Positions 1-7,235 of a stretch of DNA of 27,513 nucleotides are shown here, one piece after another (positions within the stretch are counted from its first letter, which is position 1; each line of letters starts with the position of its first letter). The notes beneath the pieces were generated by a model, which worked only from the letters and a program-made list of their open reading frames with translations, was not told the origin of the DNA and did not search any database. The position numbers and the translations under genes were made by a program. Source of the stretch: Bacteroidota bacterium (GTDB taxonomy: Bacteria > Bacteroidota > Bacteroidia > Bacteroidales > GCA-2748055); NCBI GenBank assembly GCA_024244665.1, contig JAAEOI010000510.1, positions 1 through 27,513 of the forward strand, written 5' to 3'.

Positions 1-954
1 ACATCAGAACAGTATGTTCCTGGACCGAACCTCCGTCAGTTTGGTACGGATTCCAGGAGAATATGGTCAGCCTCCTATATGAACCTTACCAGTGGAGGAA
101 TTGTGCATCCAAAGGAGACAGTGCTGGGATGGCTGGATGTAATGGAAACACCTGCAATGCTAAAACCCTATTATGCCGGATCTGCCAAAAGCCGGATGAT
201 GAAAATGCTTCGAAAGGGACATAGTGGTGTAGCACTGTCCAGGGAAGAATTGGATAAGTTTGCTTGCTGGATTGATCTGCTGGTGCCTTACTGTGGCGAT
301 TATGATGAAAATACCAACTGGACAACAGAAGATTGGAAAAGTTACAAATACTTCACCTCCAAAAGGCAACTTTCGAAAATGGAAGATGCAAAAAATGTAC
401 GCTCTTATATAGAGGCACAACATAATTCAAAACCAAAAACCAGAACAATAGACAAAACATATCGAAATCTGGCGCTCAATCCCAGTGACACCCAATGGTT
501 TAATCTTTTATTTCCGCATGCGACATCCAATAGCGAGTGCAGGGGGGAAGATGCATTTCTGGCAAAGAATGCAATCAATGGCTTGAAAGAGAACAAAGGA
601 CATGGTGGGGAACATCCTTCATGGGGACCGGAAAAAACATCGGATATATGGTGGAAAGTTGATTTTGGAAAGGAGGTGCTGACGGATAAGCTGGTCCTCT
701 ATATCAGAGCTGATTTTCCCCATGATAAGTACTGGAATGAAGCAAGAATAGAATTTTCCGATGGTTCCAGTCAGAAAATAGAAATAGGAAAAACAGAAAA
801 GGCACAGGTTTTTAAATTTACAGGAGGTAAAAAGAAGACTTCGTGGGTGAAGCTGTCCGGTTTTAAACAAACAGAACCAATTGGCTGGTGCGGATTAACG
901 GAAGTGGAAGTGTGGGGCTGGAATGAGAATAATGATCTTTTAACAAACAATTAG
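1..954 (+). CDS. HzsA-related secreted protein, C-terminal part, with discoidin-like (F5/8 type C) domain
   Basis: The reading frame is open from base 1, so the true start lies outside the window and 317 residues are visible. The first third carries a pattern I associate with HzsA-related proteins (hydrazine synthase alpha-subunit-like, common in Bacteroidota and Planctomycetota surface enzymes): a P-Y-x-x-G-S-A-K-S stretch, then M-L-R-K-G-H-S-G-V and a W-I-D-L-x-V-P-Y-C-G-D-Y segment. After a charged linker, residues about 155-305 form a beta-rich domain ending in G-L-T-E-V-E-V-W-G-W, typical of F5/8 type C or discoidin carbohydrate-binding folds. No CxxCH haem motif is present in the visible part. 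Homology to HzsA does not imply hydrazine synthesis; in this setting a surface, polysaccharide-associated role is more plausible, but that is inference. It ends with TAG at 952-954 and no strong terminator follows. Confidence 0.6.
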   Translation, partial: TSEQYVPGPNLRQFGTDSRRIWSASYMNLTSGGIVHPKETVLGWLDVMETPAMLKPYYAGSAKSRMMKMLRKGHSGVALSREELDKFACWIDLLVPYCGDYDENTNWTTEDWKSYKYFTSKRQLSKMEDAKNVRSYIEAQHNSKPKTRTIDKTYRNLALNPSDTQWFNLLFPHATSNSECRGEDAFLAKNAINGLKENKGHGGEHPSWGPEKTSDIWWKVDFGKEVLTDKLVLYIRADFPHDKYWNEARIEFSDGSSQKIEIGKTEKAQVFKFTGGKKKTSWVKLSGFKQTEPIGWCGLTEVEVWGWNENNDLLTNN

Positions 955-1062
955 AAAATATAGAGTGCAGATTCAGCTCCCGGGAGTGAAGAGATTGACA
1001 TGAAAAAGGGTGAGGCGTATTGCTGCTTCGAAGTAGTTAACTAAAATCTAAAGTCTAGAGCT

Positions 1063-1716
1063 ATGAAACGTATTTATTGTATTTTGATTTCTGGGTTGGT
1101 GTTTATTTCATCATATGCACAACCGGGATCTGAGGAGGTATCCCATTATCTTTTTCCTGAGTTTATAAAAGGAGTTATTCTGACGAGAGCTGGAGAAGAG
1201 AATGGCGTTTTGGCTAATTATAATTCATTAACCGAAGAAATGGTATTCGAAAATAAGGGTAATAAATTAGCTATTGCACCGGGAGAATTAGCTCGAATTG
1301 ATACTGTCTATATCAAGGATAGAAAGTTTATTGTCTTGAATCATAAATTCGTTGAATTTTTATATCACTCAAAGTGGGATCTGTATCTTGAGCACAAGTG
1401 CAAGTTGAGGGAAAAAGGTGAGCAAATTGGTTACGGTGCAACATCAAAGAATACATCCGTTTCACACTATTCGTCGCTTTTTTCCCAAGGTGTGGTTTAC
1501 GAATTGAAATTGCCTGATGGTTATGAAACAAAACTCTATTCTTATTATTGGTTAAAGAAAAACGGTGAATTATATAAGTTCGAAAACATGAAGGATTTGA
1601 AGAAATTATATACTGAGAAGGAGGATTTATTCAAGTCATATGTAAAAAAGCATCGTATAAAATACAAGAATCAGGAAAGTATTATTCAATTAATAGAGTA
1701 TTTGGAGTCGAACTAA
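1063..1716 (+). CDS. Small secreted protein of unknown function
   Basis: A 217-residue protein with a clear signal peptide (MKRIYCILISGLVFISSYAQ, cleavage near residue 19 or 20) followed by a compact, Lys- and Tyr-rich domain. The pattern F-x-K-G-V-I-L-x-R-x-G, then L-A-N-Y-N-S-L-T-E-E-M-V-F-E, recurs in uncharacterised Bacteroidota periplasmic or outer-membrane-associated proteins as I remember them; I cannot name a function. There are no Cys residues in the mature part except one in a K-C-K stretch. The coding sequence is visibly more AT-rich than the enzyme genes to the right and has no operonic partner: the nearest neighbour ends 108 bases upstream and the next real gene is antisense. I see no convincing promoter or terminator. 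Confidence 0.75.
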   Translation: MKRIYCILISGLVFISSYAQPGSEEVSHYLFPEFIKGVILTRAGEENGVLANYNSLTEEMVFENKGNKLAIAPGELARIDTVYIKDRKFIVLNHKFVEFLYHSKWDLYLEHKCKLREKGEQIGYGATSKNTSVSHYSSLFSQGVVYELKLPDGYETKLYSYYWLKKNGELYKFENMKDLKKLYTEKEDLFKSYVKKHRIKYKNQESIIQLIEYLESN

Positions 1717-1776
1717 AATTTATGTTATGCACTTCATGCAAAATTAATTTGGTTTTAGCAGTTGCACGTATTTTGA

Positions 1777-1982
1777 TTTCACTCGTTGCAGTTCCGGGGA
1801 CGGTTCAATGAACACTATTCGAATGATCCCTCCTGGATCTATTGGATGACGGAAACAAGGATCCGAAGCGAGAGGAGAAGATTCGTGATACGCTTACAAA
1901 ACTGGAAAGTAATTTGCCGGAATGGGTAATGCGCGACTGGCGTTGGGAAGAGATAGTGGCATCCTGTAACCGGTTTAAGTAA
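1777..1982 (+). pseudogene. Decayed C-terminal gene relic with a frameshift
   Basis: This stretch has no intact gene but reads as protein in two frames. Frame A, open from 1777 after a TGA, gives L-Q-F-R-G-R-F-N-E-H-Y-S-N-D-P-S-W around 1789-1839. Frame B, open from 1827 to the TAA at 1980-1982, gives D-L-L-D-D-G-N-K-D-P-K-R, then L-P-E-W-V-M-R-D-W-R-W and a final C-N-R-F-K. Both segments have normal protein composition and join sensibly at about 1827-1845, as expected if one or two bases were gained or lost. I do not recognise the family. It is most likely the tail of a gene whose front was lost by rearrangement. A 71-codon antisense frame over the same bases is its shadow. The rest of the 1717-2039 interval shows only short AT-rich inverted repeats near 1983-2035, too weak to call a terminator. 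Confidence 0.35.
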
Positions 1983-2039
1983 GGTTTTGTAAACCTGTAG
2001 CCAGATGGTTTAGTGATCATTATTTTTTATGATTCATCA

Positions 2040-3569
2040 TCAGTCTGAATGTTTTTCCCAAAATGCATAAAGATATTCAGAGGTTCTGAAGTAAATATAA
2101 TCACCGGCAATAGCAGGTGTTGCTAAAATCTTTCCCTCTAATCTGACCTCCGATATCACACCGGAATAATCTGTTGCCTTAATTACAGTTACAATCCCCC
2201 TGTGACCTGCTAAATAGATATATCCGTTTGCCGTTATCGGAGATGCAAAATAGGCACCTGAGGCACCTAGCTTTTCACTATAATGCACTTTACCAGTATT
2301 GGCATCCATGCAGGTAACCCAGCCGCCATCTTTGACAGTATAAATACAATCCTGAATTGCAACAGGACTGGGAACCTCGGGTGTTTTAGTATTATGGTTC
2401 CATATGATTTGTTCCCAAGAGAGTTTTCCTATATTAGATAGCGATATCGCAATTACGCCTAGGTCCTGAGCAAAACCATTCATCATACTAAAAACAGCAT
2501 TCCACTCCAGGCTGTCAATGCTGTTATTCTTATCTTTATCAATCAGCCAATTAAAAAAGTCGCTAACCGGTCTGGAAGCATATAGTATATCCGCAGCCTC
2601 AGTCCTGTCGAATAACATGAAATCATCGGTCAGTTCATTTATTGTAATCAAGCTATCTCCATTCTGGTCAAAATCTTTCAATACTTTATTAAAGTCTTCA
2701 TATTCGAAGAAGGCTCCACGATTCTCCTTATCAGACAATTCCTGCCAGGCTCCAATAATTAATAAGGAATCATGCACAACTGGTGTACTGACACCATCGG
2801 TTATCAGAGGGATCCACCAGATCGGTGATCCATCTTTCACCGAATAAGATGCAATTCCACCACTCCGATGTATAATAATCTGGCTATTAAAACTGATAGG
2901 AGTACTCCAGCCCTTTTCTCCATTATTATTCAAATATGTCACTTCCTGTGTGAGAGTTTTCCATTCAACTTCCCCAGAATTCTTGTTCAGTGCAAGCAAA
3001 CATCGGGAATTCTTTCCCCCATAATCGAGATTGACTATCACCTTATCTTGAAAAACAATCGGAGAACTGGCATGACTCCACCTGTGAGAAGGTGGTGGAA
3101 TGCGATATTCCCATTTCAGGGACCCATCATGATCATAACACAGCACACCATGGGATGCATAATACACATATATACCGTCTTCATCAACAGCAGGAGTGGA
3201 CTGGGCGGGACTACTGACAGGGTGAGCACCCCCTATTTTGTCAGGACGGAATGATTCTTTCAAGATTATATCTCCACTATTTCGGTCCAAACAGAGTAAT
3301 TGCATTTCTCCATTATTTTCAATACATCCTGTTAGAAATATCCGATCTTTCCATATTATAGGAGATGAACTACCCTCCGGAACATCCATCTTCCACTGCA
3401 TGTTAATTTCCTCTCCAAATTCCAACGGAGGCTTTGCTCCCTCGGAAGCCAAACCACATCCATTAGGGCCTCTGAATTGAGGCCAGAAAGATTCCTGTGC
3501 TTTTAAAGGGGGGAATAGAAATAAATATAATACCCCAAATGATATCAGAATAAAAATATTCCTTTTCAT
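2040..3569 (-). CDS. Secreted PQQ-type beta-propeller protein with two EF-hand loops
   Basis: A 509-residue protein starting with a signal peptide (cleavage near residue 24, before Q-E-S-F-W-P-Q-F-R-G-P). The W-P-x-F-R-G-P-x-x-x-G opening, followed by repeats of the type I-x-W-x-D-x-I-F-L-T-G, G-L/V-L-C-Y-D-x-x-G-x-L-K-W and A-L-N-K-N-S-G-E-V-E-W, is characteristic of the PQQ-like (PQQ_2 or pyrrolo-quinoline quinone repeat) propellers abundant in Bacteroidota and Planctomycetota. Between propeller blades, residues 301-312 (DQNGDSLITINE) and 344-355 (DKDKNNSIDSLE) are two canonical calcium-binding EF-hand loops. Such proteins often lack PQQ and serve as scaffolds or uncharacterised enzymes, so an actual dehydrogenase activity is not claimed. 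It is transcribed opposite to everything else here and has no operon partner. Its tail reaches 2040, just beyond the rightward relic. Confidence 0.85.
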   Translation of the reverse strand: MKRNIFILISFGVLYLFLFPPLKAQESFWPQFRGPNGCGLASEGAKPPLEFGEEINMQWKMDVPEGSSSPIIWKDRIFLTGCIENNGEMQLLCLDRNSGDIILKESFRPDKIGGAHPVSSPAQSTPAVDEDGIYVYYASHGVLCYDHDGSLKWEYRIPPPSHRWSHASSPIVFQDKVIVNLDYGGKNSRCLLALNKNSGEVEWKTLTQEVTYLNNNGEKGWSTPISFNSQIIIHRSGGIASYSVKDGSPIWWIPLITDGVSTPVVHDSLLIIGAWQELSDKENRGAFFEYEDFNKVLKDFDQNGDSLITINELTDDFMLFDRTEAADILYASRPVSDFFNWLIDKDKNNSIDSLEWNAVFSMMNGFAQDLGVIAISLSNIGKLSWEQIIWNHNTKTPEVPSPVAIQDCIYTVKDGGWVTCMDANTGKVHYSEKLGASGAYFASPITANGYIYLAGHRGIVTVIKATDYSGVISEVRLEGKILATPAIAGDYIYFRTSEYLYAFWEKHSD

Positions 3570-3597
3570 GATTATTGGGTTTAGATATGCATATTTA

Positions 3598-3626
3598 AAT
3601 TTACTGTTATTCTGATTTCAAGTCAA
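3598..3626 (-). promoter_or_regulatory. Possible promoter for the leftward propeller gene
   Basis: On the minus strand TTGACT (3621-3626 read in reverse) and TAAATT (3598-3603) are separated by 17 bases and lie about 30 bases upstream of the ATG at 3569. The TAAATTTA overlap also partly fits the Bacteroidota -7 consensus TAnnTTTG, with the last base differing. The site abuts the end of the transposase relic. The match could be chance in AT-rich sequence. Confidence 0.25.
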
Positions 3627-3957
3627 CTATATCTTTAGATTAGTTCTGTTGCTCATCAATATCTGGCATCTGTCCTCGAATTTTATTATAAACTGATTTA
3701 TTATTATTCCCCAAGAGCGGATCGGCATGGACCAGTTCTGCTGGATATTATTTACAGCCAGATAAATTGCCTTCATGGCTGAATGGTCATCCGGGAACAC
3801 AGCCTTTGTTTTGGTGTATTTTCTGATACCACTGTTCAAACTCTCAATAGCATTGGTATTAGAGATGATTTTGCGGATCTCCATCGGATAGTCAAACCAG
3901 GCAGTCAGTTCCTCTCAGGCTATTCTCTCTATGAGTTGTTTTGACTCCAGAGCGTTT
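3627..3957 (-). pseudogene. IS256-family transposase relic (C-terminal fragment)
   Basis: Reading leftward, the frame encodes E-E-L-T-A-W-F-D-Y-P-M-E-I-R-K-I-I-S-N-T-N-A-I-E-S-L-N in two adjoining pieces, then K-A-V-F-P-D-D-x-S-A-M-K-A-I-Y-L-A-V and W-x-M-P-I-R-S-W-G-x-I-I-N-Q-F. These are the hallmark C-terminal motifs of IS256-type (Transposase_mut, DDE) transposases, including the catalytic Glu in N-A-I-E-S-L-N. The longest intact piece is 85 codons (3627-3884). Immediately upstream, E-R-I-A is followed by TGA where the family normally has Trp before E-E-L, so a TGG to TGA mutation is likely, and another stop lies further up. The first 300 or so residues, with the two catalytic Asp, are missing. 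The element cannot transpose by itself. Confidence 0.8.
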
Positions 3958-3980
3958 AGCCTTTAACGCAGCTACTTAAC

Positions 3981-4006
3981 GTTTACACAAAATTCTTTAC
4001 ACTACC
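3981..4006 (-). repeat. Possible terminal end of the IS256-type element
   Basis: The minus strand here reads GGTAGTGTAAAG, then AATTTTGTGTAAAC, pointing toward the transposase relic. GTGTAAA-containing ends are common in IS256-family elements as I remember them. The position, upstream of what would be the N-terminal side of the transposase, fits an outer end. No matching inverted copy is visible left of 3627, so the other end is lost. From here to 4190 I see nothing else: a 60-codon frame at 4016-4198 has unconvincing composition. Confidence 0.3.
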
Positions 4007-4190
4007 AGTTCCTACATGTCGCGGGTGGTATATTGTTTTTCCATCTCTGGCCCAGGCATCCCTCTGAGATCCCACCGGGCCTATGCTGGCTTGAACAGTG
4101 GATTTGATAAGGTACCACTCGATTTTACAATGCCTTGTTTATTCGTATATTTATTAATTCACATTTTCAAGTATTATTTGAGCAACTCAA

Positions 4191-7100
4191 TTGATTAGAA
4201 AGACAATAGTAATTTTAGTTGGATTGGCACTACTTTTGGTAATTACAGGGGCCAAAGAGAAGGAACAACAACTATCCAAACTCGAGTCCGGTTTTCTGAA
4301 TCCGCCTCCCGATGCCCGGCCGCATACCTTCTGGATATGGATGAATGGCAATGTCACCAGGGAAGGGATTACAGCCGACCTGGAGGCTATGGCCCGGGTG
4401 GGAATCGGAGGTGTCTTGCTATTTAATGTTGCCGGTTCTCATGGTACCGACATCCCTGCCGGTCCTGTAGACTACCTGAGTGATGAGTGGCTGAACCTGG
4501 TAAAATATACGGCCGGTGAGGCTGATCGGCTGGGTATAGAAATGGGACTGCACAATTGTGCCGGCTGGGCAACCACCGGTGGTCCGTGGATAAAGCCGGA
4601 AGATGGGATGCAGCAGCTGGTATCTGCTGAAATATCCCTGTGGGGAAACAGGCATGTGGTTCAAAAGCTACCTCATCCAGAGGTCTTTGAAGGGTATTAC
4701 CGTGATATTGCGGTGTACGCCATTCCCAGGAATATGGACCGCGGTTACCGGGTTCACCAATGGGAACCCAAAACAGGACAGAGGGGCGGTCGTGCCGGAA
4801 GGCAACCCGATCTGAGTCCGGTCCCCGAAGGATCAGCCATCGCACTTGAATCCATTATTGAAATCAGCCGGTATGTTAATGAAGAGGGTATCCTTGAATG
4901 GGATGCCCCTCCCGGATCATGGACGATCCTGCGCCTGGGGTACACCCCGAAAGGAAATACCAATCAGCCGGCTGCCGAATCGGGACGCGGCCTGGAGATC
5001 GATAAACTGCGACGCGAAACTCTGGACCTGCACTGGCGCGAAGGCATTCAACCGGTTCTGGACCACCTGGGTCCCCTTGTGGGTAATTCCTTTCATATCA
5101 TCCATCTGGATAGTTATGAAGCAGGATTGCATCACTGGACACCCCGCATGAGGCAGGAATTTAAGAAACTCCGGGGATACGATCCGACCCCTTACCTGCT
5201 GGCCCTTACCGGCCGTTTAATCGAGGACCCCGCGACCACTGAACGTTTTCTCTGGGACTTCCGCCGAACGATTTCTGATCTTTTCACCGAGAACTACTAC
5301 GGATATTACGCAGATCTCTGTCACGAAAACGGTCTCCATTTTTTAAACGAACCATATACTTCCTGTTTCGAAGGTCTCCAGGTGGCAGCAAAGGTTGATT
5401 TTCCCACCGCGGAATTCTGGGCCGACGGAGGGTATTCTTTTTCCCTCCGTCTGGCTGCTTCTCTTGCACACATCCATGGCCGCAGGTATGCCGGTGCCGA
5501 AGCATTTACAGGAGCACCCCACCTTGCCCGCTGGGAGAATCACCCCGGCTCGCTTAAGGAAGTGGGAGACTGGGCATGGACACAGGGGATAAACCGTCTC
5601 ATCCTCCACAGTTATCCTCATCAGCCCTGGACAGATGTGGCTCCCGGAATGACCATGGGCCAGTACGGGTGTCATTTCGATCGCAACAATACCTGGTGGG
5701 AACCGGGTCGTGCCTGGGTACAGTACCTTCATCGCTCGCAATATCTATTGCAGGAAGGAGAAAATGTGGCCGACGTGCTGTGCTATGCCGGAGACGCAGC
5801 TCCTATCGGAGGTGTCAACCGTCCGGATATCAAGGATAGTGGTTACGACTATGATGCCTGTGGTACCGATATCCTGGCAGAACTGAAAGTGGAGCAGGGT
5901 GATGTGGTTCTGCCTTCGGGAAAGCGCTACCGGCTGCTGGTCCTTCAGGACACCGAATTTATGAGGCCGCATTTTGCACAGAAGATAAAAGAGCTGGTGC
6001 TGGAAGGTGCAAGCGTGCTGGGTCCCAAACCAAAATATACTCCCAGCCTGGAAGGATTTCCGGCCTCCGAAAAGGAAGTGATGGCCATCGGCGAAGAAGT
6101 ATGGGGATCCTGTGACGGCCTGAAGGTGCAATCAAACCGCTATGGCATGGGGCAGGTCTTTTCCGGCATTTCCCCGACTGAGGCACTGAAAATTATGCAG
6201 CTTGCCCCACAGGTAATAATTCCGGATGAAAGCCCGGAAATAGCATGGATACAACGCACCACCGGCGATGCAGATGTTTACTTTCTTTCCAACCAGTCGG
6301 GCAGGGTAATTCATACCCTTGCCGGATTCAGGTCCCGGGGAAAGAAACCTGAGTTCTGGGATGCAGTGAATGGAACCATTAGGCCTGCGCAGGGTTGGAC
6401 TCTGGAAGGGGAGCATACGAAGGTCCCCCTGAATCTGATGCCCGGGGAGTCGGTTTTTGTGGTGTTTCGTCATCGGGGAAAACCCGGCCGGGATCCCTAC
6501 GTCAGTGTGGATAATCCTTCAGTGGAGGAGAAGGACAGCCTGTGGTTTGCAGGAATCGAAGCCGGAAAAGGAGTGCAGGTGCGGACCTGGGAAAATGGTA
6601 AGCATATCCTGCAACGTGCATCAGGAAAAGCAAAGGAAATAAACATACATGGATTACCAGCTCCCCTTGAACTTGAAGGGCCCTGGAGGGTACAGTTTCA
6701 GGAGGGCAGGGGTGCCCCGGAAGAAGTGGCATTGGATGATCTGGTATCCTGGCATAAGCATCCTGATCCGGGCATTCAATATTTTTCGGGAACTGCAAAG
6801 TATTCATTACAATTCGAGGTGCCGGAAAGCTATATTAAAGAGGATCAGGAAATCTGGCTGGACCTTGGGCAGGTTGAGGTGATTGCAGAGCTCCGTCTTA
6901 ATGGAAAAGAAACCGGGATTCTCTGGCACAAACCTTTCCGTGTTGAGGTAAGCGATGACATCCGTTCCGGCTCCAATAATATTGAGATCCAGGTCACCAA
7001 TCTCTGGGTCAACCGTCTTATCGGAGACGAGCAGTATCCGGATGACTGTGAATGGGGCGAAGGCAAATACCTGAGCCACTGGCCCAAATGGTTTATGGAT

Positions 7101-7235
7101 GACGAAGAAAGACCAGAACCTGCACGCATCACATTCACCACCTGGAAACACTGGGCTAAGGATGACAACTTATTGCCCTCCGGTCTTATGGGACCGGTCA
7201 CCCTGAGATGTTCAAAACTAAACCCTGCCTTATGA
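4191..7235 (+). CDS. GH106-type alpha-L-rhamnosidase, secreted
   Basis: A 1014-residue protein. The start is TTG at 4191: an in-frame TGA lies at 4179-4181, no ATG gives a signal sequence, and TTG gives M-I-R-K followed by a hydrophobic stretch to about residue 21. The family pattern is clear: P-P-P-D-A-R-P-H-T-F-W-I-W-M-N-G-N-V-T-R-E-G-I-T near residues 38-61, then V-G-I-G-G-V-L-L-F and a C-A-G-W-A-T-T-G-G-P-W stretch, as in GH106 enzymes that cleave alpha-linked L-rhamnose. Candidate catalytic carboxylates are E310 (in L-D-S-Y-E) and E437 (in A-G-A-E-A-F-T), by analogy with the paired glutamates of characterised GH106. The C-terminal part (about 840-960) is a beta-sandwich with D-L-G-Q-V and V-T-N-L-W-V-N-R-L-I-G-D. 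Length is normal for the family. It opens the enzyme block and overlaps the next gene by ATGA, indicating translational coupling. No convincing promoter is seen upstream. Confidence 0.88.
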   Translation: MIRKTIVILVGLALLLVITGAKEKEQQLSKLESGFLNPPPDARPHTFWIWMNGNVTREGITADLEAMARVGIGGVLLFNVAGSHGTDIPAGPVDYLSDEWLNLVKYTAGEADRLGIEMGLHNCAGWATTGGPWIKPEDGMQQLVSAEISLWGNRHVVQKLPHPEVFEGYYRDIAVYAIPRNMDRGYRVHQWEPKTGQRGGRAGRQPDLSPVPEGSAIALESIIEISRYVNEEGILEWDAPPGSWTILRLGYTPKGNTNQPAAESGRGLEIDKLRRETLDLHWREGIQPVLDHLGPLVGNSFHIIHLDSYEAGLHHWTPRMRQEFKKLRGYDPTPYLLALTGRLIEDPATTERFLWDFRRTISDLFTENYYGYYADLCHENGLHFLNEPYTSCFEGLQVAAKVDFPTAEFWADGGYSFSLRLAASLAHIHGRRYAGAEAFTGAPHLARWENHPGSLKEVGDWAWTQGINRLILHSYPHQPWTDVAPGMTMGQYGCHFDRNNTWWEPGRAWVQYLHRSQYLLQEGENVADVLCYAGDAAPIGGVNRPDIKDSGYDYDACGTDILAELKVEQGDVVLPSGKRYRLLVLQDTEFMRPHFAQKIKELVLEGASVLGPKPKYTPSLEGFPASEKEVMAIGEEVWGSCDGLKVQSNRYGMGQVFSGISPTEALKIMQLAPQVIIPDESPEIAWIQRTTGDADVYFLSNQSGRVIHTLAGFRSRGKKPEFWDAVNGTIRPAQGWTLEGEHTKVPLNLMPGESVFVVFRHRGKPGRDPYVSVDNPSVEEKDSLWFAGIEAGKGVQVRTWENGKHILQRASGKAKEINIHGLPAPLELEGPWRVQFQEGRGAPEEVALDDLVSWHKHPDPGIQYFSGTAKYSLQFEVPESYIKEDQEIWLDLGQVEVIAELRLNGKETGILWHKPFRVEVSDDIRSGSNNIEIQVTNLWVNRLIGDEQYPDDCEWGEGKYLSHWPKWFMDDEERPEPARITFTTWKHWAKDDNLLPSGLMGPVTLRCSKLNPAL

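Noticed and set aside
1..954. A genuine hydrazine synthase subunit
   Set aside because: Only family-level resemblance, no haem motif in view, no beta or gamma subunit genes, and the surroundings are Bacteroidota polysaccharide enzymes.
977..986. Ten-base palindrome CTCCCGGGAG after the first gene
   Set aside because: Short, with no following T-run, so not a credible terminator; could be chance.
4016..4198. 60-codon rightward frame just before the first GH106 gene
   Set aside because: It overlaps the start of the GH106 gene, its composition is not protein-like for this genome, it has no recognisable motif, and it lies in IS-relic debris.
7208..7231. Earlier ATG for the GH127-GH36 fusion
   Set aside because: It adds eight residues before an otherwise good signal peptide, whereas 7232 gives an ATGA stop-start overlap, as seen elsewhere in the block.
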